The translations under genes were made by a program, and so were the position numbers. Below are positions 46,242 to 59,954 of a stretch of DNA of 64,000 bases, piece after piece. Source of the DNA: Pogostemon cablin (lineage: Eukaryota > Streptophyta > Magnoliopsida > Lamiales > Lamiaceae); NCBI GenBank assembly GCA_023678885.1, contig CM042955.1, positions 16,255,835 through 16,319,834 on the forward strand, written 5' to 3'. The stretch's first letter is position 1. The number at the start of each line of letters is the position of its first letter. Below the pieces are notes generated by a model. That model searched no databases. It was not told the DNA's origin and saw only the letters and a list, made by a program, of their open reading frames with translations.

Positions 46242-49200
46242 TTAGATTTCTAATAAGATATATCCCAGTAGAAGAAGAAATGTTGCCAGTCCATTCAAGT
46301 AGAAACATTGAACTCTCCCAACCCCTGCAGTAGAAGCTGTGTATGTTCATAATAGATTAGCAAAGTAAGTCAATAAAACATCCTTTAAAACATATTCAAT
46401 AATTGCAGCCACAAGGTGTTGTTACCGAAAGTCGTTTTATATATAGTCTGAATCAGTACTATAGCACAAGGATTCACTTTCCGCAAATGTGTGTAACAGA
46501 TCAGAAGTTCTACCCTCATTCCTTATAGCGAGCTAACAAGTTTTTTTTGGCCATTACTTTATTTCATTCACAAATGCAATTCCACTATTCGAACCCATAG
46601 TTTCCAACAAGGCTCATTTCCCTTGGCCCTTTTTAAAGCAAGGTGGCATGGTTAATTATCTTCCATCAATTTATGAGTAGTGTCCTAATGGCATCAACCA
46701 ACCATCCAATCTAAATTTGCTTTCACTATGCACTGGCTAAAATAATAATGAGTAAGATGCCAAATCAGATTCAATAGTTTATATTTTTTTAATTCATGGC
46801 ATAAAGTTAGAGCGCAACATAGGAAATTTCCAAGTTATAAATCTATCTTAACTGTGGTAAATCTAAGCTGAGGGCATAAATAAGCAGAAATAACTTACAT
46901 GAGTAGGCGTATGTCGAGGATGAGGAAACATGTATTGGAGACATCAAACCATCATGAGGTGATAAATTACGTGACATTTGGTCAGGATGAGAAGTTGGAG
47001 GATGAATCGGTGGATCAGTGGGACCACATTCACTACCATGAGCTCCTGACAAAGCAGGAGAACCAGAATTTGGAGCTGAAGAATGGCAAGCAACATTCTG
47101 GGGAGTGGGTGCAGAAGTTGGGCTAGCCCCATCTGGTTCAAGAATATTAGGGCAAGGTGGTGGTGAATGATGGGAGTTGGGTGATAAGGCAGGGGAATAA
47201 GATGGCACCAAAGATGGTTCAGAATTCTGCTTTGATAATGGAGCTGGTGATGGAGATGGGGATATAGAAGGAACTGGTGTTGGTGCTGGTGGGTGTAGTG
47301 AATGCTTCAGAAATGATGACAAGCTTATTTCTTTAACTTTTCCAAAAACGGAATGATCAAGGCCAAGATTCTCAGCAGGAGGAGACCCAGTTAGTATTTG
47401 AGCTAACTGTGTCAATCTCTCCAGTTGGATGGCTCCTCGATCAGATGCAACTGAAGCTTCAACTGTTACCGGAAGATCTATTGTTGAGCCATGTTTGTTT
47501 GTTAACTGTACATATACGACCTGTAATAAAAAAGATCTTATAAGGTGAGAAGTAAATTGATAAACCAAGCACGGACTTTTTTTTTCTTTCTTTCTAAAAA
47601 GGGTAATATAATAATTTGAAGTGACTACATATAATGATAATTAAGAGCATCTTCAAGAGCTTCTTTGAATAAAATATACAGTACTAGTATTTATTATGAA
47701 GAGTATTTTCTTAAAAATGACCTCCAACACAATCTTCAATATAGCACTTAAATTTAGAGAATGATTTTCACACTCCAAATTTGGAGAGGCAAAATCTCTC
47801 TTGATAATTTACTGGCATTAAATATTACTTCACTTTTTTGTGTTCTGTAAGAGAAAACATGCAATAAATGAAGTAATGAACATGTAAAAGAAAAAAATAA
47901 AAAGTTTGTGCGAATTATAAAATTTTGATTATGTAAAATTAATAATGCTCTCTACCTTACAAAAATACTCTTTAAATTTTAAAGAATATGTTGGAGATGC
48001 TCTAAGAACTTCAAATTCAAAAAAGTTATCAAATAAAACCTGTCATGAGATAACTTCTAGAAGATAAAAAAATATTATTAATATATACTATTATCCATCC
48101 AATAAAGCATGCATATAACTACACAACATGATGCTTTATAATAGGAATTTTTTCCAAAACACATGTTAATCCAAATTGAATGTTGAGGAGCCTGTACAGT
48201 AAGCAAAACAAAGTAGTTATGAAGTAAAACAACTAGTTGATGCGGATGACGAGTAATACATCAAAATGTGGTGTAAATCCACATAACAAACAAATCCATC
48301 AAGTTTTAGGGTTTCAGGTATGGTAAAAATGACTGAGACGCCAAATCACTAATGCTCTAACATAGTGACATAGAATTTGGTTTACCTCGTTGGGCATCAG
48401 ATGCAATCCCCGTTTCAGTTGTCCCTTCAACTCCAGTAGATTTTCCTTTATATCAGAAATTGAGCTATTAAGAGTGAAAGTGAATAGGGTCTGAGATAAA
48501 GCCATTCTTTCTGGCATTATGGTAATCCCACCAGGAAATTTTAAAACCTCAAATGAAGAGGGTTCGCCAAAGAGTGAGGATGTTAGTGTCAAATTGTATT
48601 CATGAAGAATCAGATCTATTAAAGATGATTTTAACAAACTCAGGGACATGGGAATCGCGGTGCTATTGATTGGATCAGGAAGGAAACCTAGCACCACATC
48701 AGTCCAGTTAGATAACCTAGTCCGGTTAGATAAGTGTGACTGGTGCATGGACAGTACAGCAACCTGTAGAAGACAATTAATAATCAAATAATTTTTCTTT
48801 CTCGTTGATTCAAAAAAATTCAATAATGGTTATAAGATAAGCTTAAAGCAGACCTTCAAGAAAGGGGCACCTATCTCCTCATTGACATCATATTCTAATC
48901 TTGAAATGCATGGTAAAAGCTCAGCAACCGGCTTCTGAAGCTGGAAATATGACTGAACCGCAGCTGAAATAGGAACCAAATCAATGATTCACAAGGGTAT
49001 CAAGATAATAAACAGAAAACCACATCCCAACTGTTGCATACAATTACATGGCAATATCTTTTATCTTCTTTTGTAGGCATTCCAGGAAAAAGTTCTTTTA
49101 AAAATATATGTAATACATAAGGTATACAAATGGTTATAAATAATTGAACTATTGTTGCATGTTTAATGAACCAATTCTTCTAAATTCTTAACAGCTAAAA

Positions 49201-51094
49201 AAGCTTCACATCCAACAACAGAAAGAAAAGAGATGACAATTAAAGAAGAGACTTCAATAGCATATTCAAAGTTGTTGCAAAAACATGAAGAAGGGGAAAG
49301 GTAAATTTCTAAAATAATAATCTTTATTATGGTCTTCAATTTAGAGCTAGACAGAAATTGCTTGATTAGTTAATCAGTAAGGAGAAATTTTCAAACAAAA
49401 GCCATCACAACAAGAAAAAGAACTTCAATGAAGAAAAATATATGAGAATCTCAAGAAAGAAATAAATGAAAATCTCAAGAAAGATTCCCCTGTAGCCAAC
49501 AGTGGCATAATCAGCAAATGAGAGTCATAAAGAGACTTGATTCTTAAGAACCTAATTATGTTTAGATTTAGATAACGCAAGGATCAGTCTAGTATTGTTC
49601 AAAACTATGTTAGTTCCCAGTACTCCTCTAGCTGAATGAGGTGTAATATGATTAGTGTCACTACGCAAAATGTATACTAAACACAAAACTTTGAGCTGAA
49701 TATGAGCTGGAATTATGATTTAAAAGTTTTTCATGACTAAAAGAGCTGGATTGGGAGGCTTGGGGGAGGCAGAGTGGGATAGGAACAATAGCCGTATGTT
49801 TAGTGTGGAGTAATGGAATCATGGATAGTTCGATGATAAATCATGTTATGGAATTCCGCTATTCCTCTACATTTTGGGGGGAATAAAACCTAACCAATTA
49901 TGATCCCTCACATATGTTAAACCAATGCTCTTTCTCATTTCTCCCAACAAACAAAACATGAATTAATAATTAGTCACAGGGAGTCCAAGGAAATTTTGTA
50001 CCATTTAAGAAACATTTTTGACAGGTCATATATCGTTATTTCCAGGAAAGTAGAATGTGACCTCAGTCAAAATTGTCAACTATAAAGAGCGAGTAATATT
50101 GATCAAATAACTCATCTATCACCGGTAATTTGTTCACAGCACAAAAGAAAAGTATGATAATTGATAATTTCATAATAACTAATAAATAGTGGCTTTGTTT
50201 TAAAAGACGCCTGTTAGGTCCTAATCTGCCTCAATGGCAAAAATTGATCGAAAGAATTTATGCAAAAAAATTATATCTCGATCAAGCAATTTACAATATA
50301 GGCACTTATTTTCTTTAAAAGACGAATGACAGTTGCAAGATCAATGACGTGAGGTCGCCGAGCCAGATATACCTCCCAAAGGACAACTTATGCCTTTGGA
50401 GTTCAGACGATCTAGATATTAAAACTTGAAAGTTTTGATCCAAAAAAACGATTAGATGATTCAGAAGTATTTTTTCCAAATTTGTAATCATAAGACAAAC
50501 ATAAGTTACATAATTCTTAATTAAAAATAGCAAGAGAAAAAGCCACACAAGGACATCAAAGAAAGTAGAATTTAATTCTAAATAGTGGAAAACTTCCAAG
50601 CCGAAGAGAGGAAGTTTCTGCGGCATCATCAACTAAGAGAAAATCAAGCAGAACGATAATTATAAAACTATACATATAAAAAAATATAATTTTAAATATG
50701 CAAATTATTAAGAAACCTAAGCAAAGAAAAACTATCAACCGCATTAATGAAACCTCTATCTAAAGTGATTACAAAATAAATTACCAGACACTTAAATACC
50801 TAAAAAAAAATCATGGAGAATCGAAATAATACAAGAAATTACAAACTATAATATACCGCTGAGCTTGATTGAGCGTTCAGCATCAAAGCCCGCTTGCCCG
50901 TGTCGAAGAGGAATAAGCCAGAAGAGAGCAGAGAGAAAAGCGGCAACACTGAATATCAAAACAAGGGCACATTTAAAGCCGAAGAGATTGTAAAACCCCA
51001 TCGAACATCTCCGGCAGAAGAAGGTTCTAGAAGTTGCGTGAGGCTGCTGCACAACTGGCAGTTGCTGATTATCGGCCTTCCCCATTTCCACCAC
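46242..51094 (-). CDS. DUF7036-type plant membrane protein, proline-rich
   Basis: Five exons: 51094-50857, 48963-48854, 48763-48386, 47520-46899 and 46324-46242. They encode 476 residues in a phase-consistent frame; a second in-frame Met is three codons on. The N-terminus has a Cys-rich FCRRCSMGF patch, then a membrane helix at about residues 38-63. A globular region follows with repeated NxS/NxT sites (SNRTRLSNWT, NLTLTS, NSSIS). Exon 4 holds a long Pro/Ser-rich stretch (PSISPSPSPAPLS). The last exon encodes a second hydrophobic helix (LNGLATFLLLLGYILLEI) at the very end. This plan, a lumenal or apoplastic domain between two membrane anchors, matches plant proteins annotated as hydroxyproline-rich/DUF7036. 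The function is unknown. The 5' leader (51095-51340) is TC-rich. Confidence 0.75.
47642..48004. mobile_element. MITE in intron of the DUF7036 gene
   Basis: About 363 bp between TTAAGAGCATCTTCAAGAGC on the left and TTGGAGATGCTCTAA on the right. These ends are inverted (AGAGCATCT/AGATGCTCT). It sits in intron 3 of the minus-strand gene and contains no frame. The GAGCATCTCCAA end type is common among plant MITEs. Confidence 0.6.
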
Positions 51095-51500
51095 AGCATC
51101 GGTTCCGAACCTCCTAGTCTTTCAGAATCTCAAATTTTCTCTCACTAGAATTGTAGAGTCTCGTCGGTGCACGAACAGAGAAAAGAGAGGGTTTTGATGG
51201 ATTCGGTCCCTCTCTCTCTCCCTATCCCACTCTCACTCTCTCTAAAGGGTGCGGAGACAACTGGGGGTGGCTATGGACAAGTGTGCTCAAATGCCCTCCT
51301 CTCTCTCCTCTCTCTCTCTCCTTTTCTCTCTCTAAACTTGCACTGCTAAAATTGAAATTTCCTTCCTCCTGAGTTTGAGGGCAAGTTTTCCACGTTGGAT
51401 TTCGAATTTATGAACGTGGGCTTATTTTATGAGTGAGGTTTGCGTGGATATGGAGTATTATTTTGGTCTAAATATTATAAATTTTAATTGATAAAATGTA

Positions 51501-51754
51501 CTCCCTCCGTCCCATGGTAAGGTTGACGTTTGCTTTTTGCACGGAGATTAAGGAGTATAATATTTTAATGTATAGTGAGGTGAGAGAAATAATATTAAAT
51601 GTAAAGTGGGTTGTTGTATTAGTGTTATGTGTGAGTCCTAAATGTAATAATTAATTGTTTTACGTGGGTCCAATTTGATAAAAAATGAAATGTAAACCTT
51701 AACATGGGACAACCCAAAATGGAAAGTGTAAACCTTAACGTGGGACGGAGGGAG
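51501..51754. mobile_element. Stowaway MITE
   Basis: 254 bp with CTCCCTCCGTCCCA and GGGACGGAGGGAG ends, flanked by TA at 51499-51500 and 51755-51756. It is the same family as 39630-39894, sharing the CACGGAGATTAAGGAGTATA phrase. It lies about 400 bp upstream of the DUF7036 gene start. Confidence 0.93.
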
Positions 51755-51756
51755 TA

Positions 51757-54700
51757 TACTATTTTGTTTTAAAAGGTATACATTTTTCATTAATATTTTT
51801 TTTTTAAATAAAGGGTACACATTTTTATACTAAATTCTAAAGGCGCATGGAGTGTTGTCAATGCTTCAGATACACACAATAATTTTCTTTAGAAAATAAA
51901 GAGTACACATCTATATACTAAAAAGTATACAATTTAACACAAATTTCAAAATGTGGTCATTGCACCCAAGTGCACATGAAGTTTTGTCTTTTATAGTATT
52001 TTCTTTTTCTTTTATTTTTTATTTACTTTGTTTGACTTGTTGTAGTGTTGAGAAACTTACGTTGGATAAGGTGTTAGTGAAAACGATTGTGAGATGAATA
52101 AATTTATTTATATGATTATTATTTTTAATCCAAATGGTTACTTTGTCTTATTTAATTAATACATAAATAATTATTTTTAAAGTGGGAAATTACTTTTTTT
52201 AATGAAAATATCTCTTTTAATTAAATTTTGTCATGTTAGGTTCTTTTTATATTAATGTTGAGATAGATAATATTCCTTATTTAAAAAATTAATAGTTCAT
52301 TAATTTTAAAAAGGTAAAGATTACATTAGACGGGAAAAAAGTGATAATTTATAATGGTATTTTATGGATTATTTATAATATAAATAAAAAATGATAATAT
52401 TTTTATAGCGGAAATGATAATTATTTTTAAAAAATGTAAAATGACTTACGTGAGATGGTGTCACGCCTGCCCTTTAAACACAAACACTTATATGAATTCG
52501 ATTTACATAGTTTAATATGTGAATCTGATCCCTTCCAATTTTATTATACGTAAACTTGGTTTACATAAGATTAACTTTTAATATAATAGTTTTGATAAAA
52601 TTAGAGTAGCAAATTTACCACATAAAAACTCTACTATCTTTTTTAATAATTTTATGATTTTAAGCATTCATTGATAATTCTTTATTTTCAAGTTTTTTCG
52701 AGATTAAAAATTAATTACATATCAATTTTCGAAAAAACTTTTAAAAAAAATTACTCCTTAATTACTACTATAAAGTAACCTTAATGGTGGACATCCGTAC
52801 AAAAATGATAAAAGAGTCATTTTCTTAAATGATTTTTGCCACAACTTAGGTTTTAATAATTCAGTTGAGATTTTCATTTCAGAAAGTATTTTATGGGTTG
52901 CAAACTCAACATTACTCATTTCTAATTTATTAGTATTAAAACTTATTTTTTTAATAAATATTGAAATTTGAAGTGTAATTCCAAATAACAACTGAAAAAT
53001 TGATTTGGTACAACGTTGAGGAGAAGCAAAGGTGAAAGGGAAAGATGGAAAACAAAAGTAGAATAATAATACATGTGCAAATGCAAGAGATAAGAGGAAA
53101 AAGTAGATAAAGTGATTAAATATTTGTCACTTTTCATAATTTCAAAATTAAATTGCGCTTAAACTCATCTACCAATGTTTATCATGACCGCTTTTTTTTT
53201 TATAATTTGATATAATCCATTTTTGGAACTTGGGGTTTACTCAATGTTGTTACTTTGTGGGGAATCTTCATATTATTATTCCCCCATGATGAAGTTGGAC
53301 CAATCATATGCATCCTTGCTGCCCAAAATATATAATTATAATTATACATATAAACTTCACTTGTATGTATCCAATTGATACATAATAGCACAGGAATGCC
53401 TCGTTAAAGTTAGCATGTCATGTGTGTAGAACACTAGTATAATATACTACTCCACTTAATATATTATAGTTATATATTTAATTCAATTAACAAGATTTTT
53501 ATTTAAAAAAATTAAAAATTAAATTAATCTATTTTTAACACTTTTAGCTCAGATTAAAAATTATGTATGTTAAAATAAATTGATAATTAATTAATAATTA
53601 ACTTATGGGTCATAGTTTAGTTTATAATTTTTACCAAAAAATTTGCAAATTAAGATCATTAAAATATAATTCTACAAAATTAAATCTTATAATAAATTAA
53701 TATAATTAATGCATAATAATAAATAATTATTTAGAAGGGTTGGCGGAAGAATAATGTTTTAACTCATAATCTAGTTTCTTATGTTTTCTCTATTGAGGTA
53801 TCTTTCGTTTCGTCGGCTTTACCCGATAATGTTGTTAACCTTGATCACACCGATGATTTGGTGAGTTGATATCTATAATATCTTTTACTTTGGAGAAAAC
53901 AAAATTTCGATCGACCAACTAGAGTACAACACGTGTTAAAAACAATTTAATGAACAATGAGAAAGTGACATGTAATTTTAAAAAATTTATATTAAGAAAC
54001 TATTATCTAATTACTGTACATTTACATATAGAATTTGATTTGCATTCATAGGGTTTAGTTTCATTTTTAAGGTATAATTGTGAATTTATCATTGTTATTT
54101 TATGTAAAAAAATTACTAAAATTTATGTATTTTACCCCTTAATTCATAGAACATTGTGGTTCATATACTATTTTACTCATAGATTTTTCTTCTAAAAATT
54201 TAGTGTTAATTTTAAGAGTATATTTGTAGTTACATCCTTATGGTTTATATAATAGTATACTTATATAGTCATAATTTACTTTTATATTTATATAAAATTT
54301 ACGCTGAATATAGGTTTAATTTTTAAGGATATAATTAATTTTTTCATTCATTATTAAAAAGGTTTTACCAATTGTACGTAATGCAAGCTCCGTAATAAAT
54401 ATGGGGGTGGGAGGGGGGGGGGGGATCTGTAAGAATTTTAATGGAACAAGTGATATTTTATAGAGAAATTTGATATTTTTAGATAAAAGGTGATAGTAAT
54501 AAAATATATTAACTATATGGTTGAAGTGAATTAAGCAGAGAAATATAAAGGATGTGACAAGTGTGCAATTATGATTAGATAAGTAACTCATAAGTGCATG
54601 GCAAGGACAAGTGCCAACAAGATAACTTCTAGAAATAATCTACTCATGTTTTCCTTATTAGACTTCCACTCAACTCACCATTCTCTAATAATTATTACTG

Positions 54701-56279
54701 ATGATAATGGAATTATTTTGTTTTTTCTTTTCTGTTTTCTTCAGGTGGGAGACCATATACATATCCTATAGTTTTGGACCTTTGGTTTTAAGAAAAACAT
54801 TGAATCGTAGTACGTACTAGGAGTATTTGTTTTGAATTTTTAGTGAAGTAGATAAACGCTATATCAAATAAACGTGTAAAAATATATTAGGTGATGTGAA
54901 AGAAGAGATAAGAGAGGAAAAAGAAAATTGAACAGTTTTTTTTTCTTTAACTTTAAATCAAACTGAAATATAAATTTTAAATAAATTAATATATACTTTT
55001 AACACTAATATTATTTTAGTCCATCAATTTCTAACATTGAATCCTCATCATTTAAAATCAATTAAGAGTGTTATTCTTGATAATTTTGCGTTTATTTGAC
55101 TAGAGTACAACCAAAAAGTGTCTAAGTTTCAGAGGGGGGTGAATGGACATCAACAACCTTTTCAAAAAATGTTACTAGTATTTGTTTTAAAATTTTTATT
55201 TGTGAAAAATATATTAAACAAATAAATAAGAAAATGTGTAATGAAAATATAATAGAATAAATAAATAAATAAATAAATAAATAAATATAAATAAGGAAAT
55301 GTGTAATGGAATAAAGGAGTAACATCTTTTGACTTTCTCATAAAAATACATTGTATATATTCCTTGATAGCATTTGAGTGGAGTTGACAAAAAAAAAACC
55401 GAGAGAAAAAGAGAAAGAACTAAGCAATGCATTTAGGAGACTTGTGTAATAAGGCCGTCTCATGAGAAAACTTTCGTAAAACGAATAAAAACTAATACTC
55501 TATTTACAAAAAGTGATACTAATGGTGTTATGAACTATTTCATAAACAATTTATACTACGATTAAAAAATGATAACATCTTTAATAAAAGGAGATAATAA
55601 CATCCTTAATAAAAAGAAGATAATAATTACGAAGGCGTAAAATGATTTCACAATGCATTTAAGAATTTTAAAAAACGTGGTGCTTTGGTAAAAACACTCA
55701 AAATGATTATTGAGAATTAGAAACACAAAATCTAGATCCTGACACATCAATATATCAGAAATAATCTAAAATTCCGAAACAATGAAAGGAAATCTTAACC
55801 TAATGAATGACTGAACATCTGTTCCTAGTTTCTGTATTGAGCCTTCTAATGAACATATGAAGGAATATAAAGAGATACGTGCGAAGATGCATCACACCAT
55901 AATCCAACATGAATGACTCTCACAACACTACAAGCTTACGAGCGAAACATCAATGGTCATTTTAGCGGAAAATAACTCCAGCGAATTCAGAGATTCTACA
56001 GTCTATACATTATATGGTTTGAACTGGGGTTAATGAGAAGCACAACTCTCACAAAACAAGGGGCATCACAATTCACATGTGAACGAATAGAATCTTTATA
56101 GTTTCAGTAAACATTTTCTTTTTCTAATGATTCTAAACATTTAAAGAATAAAACAGTTACATTATTTAGTGTTACTTAAAGAAAGATAGCATGGCAGAAT
56201 AAAGATACATTCAAGGGCAAAAAAGTATAATTATTCAATACTACAAGGTCAACCAAATCAAAATTTTGCATGCTTCTAT
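51757..56279. other. long intergenic region, AT-rich
   Basis: About 4.5 kb without a recognisable gene between the DUF7036 and p24 genes. It contains a G homopolymer run at about 54412-54424, an AAAT microsatellite near 55257-55289, and scattered T-rich tracts. The 3' untranslated region of the p24 gene would occupy its right edge. Short frames here have no domain signal. Confidence 0.5.
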
Positions 56280-59200
56280 CTAAATCAGCTTTTTCTTTTG
56301 GAAGTATAGTTTTAAGTACCATATCTGCGCGATGGAAACCAGAATGCAGACTCCCAATGACACTATACTGTACCAAGCAACACGAGCATTTGTTGTTTCA
56401 CTTACAGCCCGCATTTCTGCTTCTCTGCAAGGTGTTTTTGAAAGGAATTGGAATATTATGGCTTTAAGAATTACCCAAATAAATTAATTTAAATGTATGT
56501 CGCATACCTGCTTTTAAGATATAAAAGATTTTCATGAATGGCTTCAACTGCTCCTTCGAGCTTTCTTAGCTCAAGCTCAACACCCTACTAGAGAGGCAAC
56601 ATATGTAAATCATTCCATACTTTTTGAGGTCCTGCTAATATGAACTTTAATTGCCATTGCAACAAAAACCATGAGATGTTGATAGCATCATGTAATATTC
56701 TCCGTGCAGAACTCAGGAAAATGCACGAACTTGTCTAATTAAATAGACAATTGAAGAAAAGGAATATGCAAACACCTGGTTATTAACATCTATTATCCCT
56801 GATAAGAATTGAATAAAGATCTCACCTCAATTTTCTCTTTTCTTGCAACTGAATCCCAATCCTTAGCTGCAATACCTGTTTTCCAATCAATATTGATACT
56901 TATATCCCCAACTCCTGTATTTTGGTTACCCCCCCAAAAACAAGCCAAATAATTTCCTCCTTCAGTAGTTGTAAATGCAAATTGGCCATGTGTCACATTT
57001 TCTAGTTGATGGATAGTATTCCCATAAGGTGAAGTGACCTACAACAAAAAACATAATCAGATTAGTTGGAAAGGCATTGCGCCAATGATGTTTGATTACT
57101 TGAAACAATTAACTGAAATACATAGATAAAGAGAATAGGTAAAAGTTATGTACTAAGCACCAGAATCTCTTCTCACTCAAACTTGGGAAACATCGGGTGT
57201 AGGGACTGAGTAGGTGAAAGTAGGATGCTAAAGTAATGTAAACAAATATGTCTAATAAAAATGAAACAGTGCTCTCATCATTTGTAGGTTAGTTGAAGCT
57301 GCAATATATGCATATACTAAGAACATGATTGCAGCATGTAGTTAATCAACGTTACAACTTAAGAATCAAACGAACATCATCCAAATTTAAAAGAGAAGCT
57401 CCACATGAAATATTCTATAACTAGTGAATGAACAGTAAAAACGCAAAATGTAAAATGAAAGCAAAAGGCAAAATACAGACACCTCAAAAACATAAAAGTG
57501 CATGGGTAAAAAGCAATGTAAAGACAGATGACAAGAAGACTACATAATTATCAGACACCAATTAAGTACCAGATTTTCATGTGCTAAAGTATAAGCCTTA
57601 ATTTTCAAAATCCTTTCTACTTTTCTCAAGAAGAGTAAAAGCTTGCTTACATAATTCAAAATATCCAACTTTACAATTCTAATTAGGGGAAAACATAGAG
57701 ATGTTAAGAATTCAGAGGCACAAACGTAAGCCTTGTGCAAGCTATATAATGAATATAAAAGTAACAAAATAATTTCCTTAAAATTTAAGTTCTCTTCTCC
57801 AACTTGATATTTATTATCATTCAATTGTGTGAAACTTATCAGTGCTATCACCTTTGCTACCACATTATTTAGCTTGTTATCATAAAGTTAACGCCTAGAT
57901 GAACCTATTACGAACAGAAAAAATATAGAAAGGATGTGCAATAGTGTTCTAACTATTTTCCGAAAGAGGTAGACCAACGATTTTGCACAAAAGCTCTTCG
58001 ATGAGGAACCTTCACTTATCTTTTTTCCTAACAAGTGCTGCTTCTTTAATATAAAAATGAAAAATATATGTTACACACAAATAAGATACATCTATGCGCG
58101 CTAAGTTTTCTTTTCAAAACCTTAAAGCTTTTTATGATGACATGGATTTAGAAAATGATTTGTTTTCTTAGTATATGCTGAATATATCATTTTACGATTT
58201 GACAATATAACCCTCGCAGGCAGATAAGATCAGCACCTTGGTGTTGAGATACGTCTGTTGCATTTAACTAACATAAAAGAAACAAACTTCTCTTTTAACT
58301 AAAATAAAGAATGCTTATTAGCTTGCAAAATAAACAAGCTGCAGAAGCAATGCCGGCTTATTCATATAAAGAATGCTTATTAGCTTGCAAAATAAACAAG
58401 CTGCTGAAGCAATGCCGGCTTATTCATATAAAGAATGCTTATTAGCTTGCAAAATAAACAAGCTGCTGAAGCAATGCCGGTTTATTCATATAAAGAATGC
58501 TTATATTCCTACACTAATTCTTATTCCAAGCTTATTCATATGATTTATTCACTAAATTTTTACCAAGTCTAAACTAGTGAATGCCAGTTTACAATGGAAT
58601 TACAAATCTAACAATAGTAGCTTTATAAGAGACATGAAATAAAGTAAATTTACAGGTGATAACTTATAAGACATAACCACAGAAAAAAGGTGAGATAGAG
58701 AAAATAGAGCTACTTCTGCTCATGAACAACAAAATCAAAGTACAGCGACAATACAAATTACTAATTTTTTGCCATTCTTAAAAAACAACTCAACCATTTG
58801 AACGCAATTTCACCCTTCGTATTCATCCTTCCATTTTCGCTGTTGTTCAATCCTTTCCCTCAACTTTAATGAAAAGTTGACAGCCCTCTCGCCTAAAGGC
58901 TAAAGCTTTACTTACCCCTAGAACAAAAATATATACTCACTGACTGCAATTATTCTCCAAATGGAAACTAAGATAGGAAATTTATTCATTATCCTCTTAA
59001 AACGTCAAGCTCGTTCAATAACACCATTAAGTTCAAAATACACACCATTATGTCAATTCTAGTACCCTTTACGGAATCACATGCAGCATAATGACTTTCT
59101 CACAACGAACTTCATTATATCTTCGGTAAGAATATTAACAAACAAATCATACAAACAGAAGAATGAGGCAAGAAATCTGGAAGGGTGGCGGGGGGAGAAA

Positions 59201-59419
59201 ATAGGAAACCCTAACCTTAGCGGAAATAGTGGGGGCAGAGCGGACGTGGTCGTCGGAAATGACGACATAATCGGCCAAAACAACGACGTTGGTCTGGATT
59301 TCTTCGGAGACGCACTTTGTACCAGTCGGCGGCAAACTCAACCATATGGCCTGGCCTCTCTGCAGAACACACAACAAAAGTAAAAGGACCACCGCGCGTA
59401 CGTTAGCACCCGCTACCAT
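56280..59419 (-). CDS. p24-delta family transmembrane cargo receptor (emp24/GOLD)
   Basis: Four exons: 59419-59216, 57038-56826, 56584-56508 and 56424-56280, giving 212 residues, the normal length for the family. A signal peptide (about residues 1-24) is followed by the GOLD domain start IWLSLPPTGTKCVSEEIQTN and then the second GOLD cysteine in GGNYLACFW. A coiled-coil region follows (KLEGAVEAIHENLLYLKSREA). The single membrane helix YSIVSLGVCILVSIAQIWYL precedes a short cytosolic tail, LYFQKKKLI. The tail ends KKLI, a dilysine COPI-retrieval signal, with an aromatic residue upstream. This is the plan of plant p24-delta proteins, which cycle between ER and Golgi and sort GPI-anchored cargo. 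Intron 1 is 2.2 kb and contains a three-copy 62 bp tandem repeat. Confidence 0.93.
58306..58504. repeat. 62 bp tandem repeat x3 in p24 intron 1
   Basis: The unit starting AAAGAATGCTTATTAGCTTG is repeated three times head to tail with only one or two substitutions, followed by a partial fourth copy. It lies wholly in intron 1 of the p24-delta gene. High identity suggests recent expansion and likely length polymorphism. Confidence 0.95.
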
Positions 59420-59954
59420 CGTAATTTCTGTCCTGAATGAGCTCCTCCGGTCGCCGTCGATAATACCTAGGAAGCGATCGCGAAGAAAGGAATCTGTAAA
59501 AGGATCGGAGTGTTTCGGGTTCGGGTTAATGTTTGAATACTTTCTGATGTCTATCAGATGATGATTATACCGTGCCAGGTCACGGGTCTTTAAATGACCG
59601 GTTTGTAGAACTACTTGGACTTTGGAGTTTGAACTGGATTGTGGGCCTTCCCAACGTCCGGTTACATGTGGGCCGAACTAAAGCCCATATAATAACAATA
59701 TATGAGTTTAAAAAGATTACTTAGTAGCCCATGACGAACATATGAGAACACTGTAAATCGTAAAAATTTTGGGAATTAATCGGATGATTATCATGTGAGA
59801 TGTATTAATTTATATTTAGTGATAGTTAACGTATATTTTTTAAAATATATTTTTTAAAATATATTTAGCCTTATAGTAATTACTCATCTTTAAAAATATT
59901 ATCATTTCTCATTTATCATTTATAAATAAATAAATAAATTTACTAAAAATATTA
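59420..59954. other. promoter side of the p24 gene
   Basis: Upstream region of the minus-strand p24 gene. A partial match to the GTGAGAC MITE family lies near 59790-59870 (TGTGAGATG, TAGTTAACGTATATTTT). No gene was seen. Confidence 0.45.

Noticed and set aside
54316..55750. Several minus-strand frames in the 52-56 kb region
   Set aside because: They are Phe/Leu/Tyr-rich translations of A-rich DNA without motifs.
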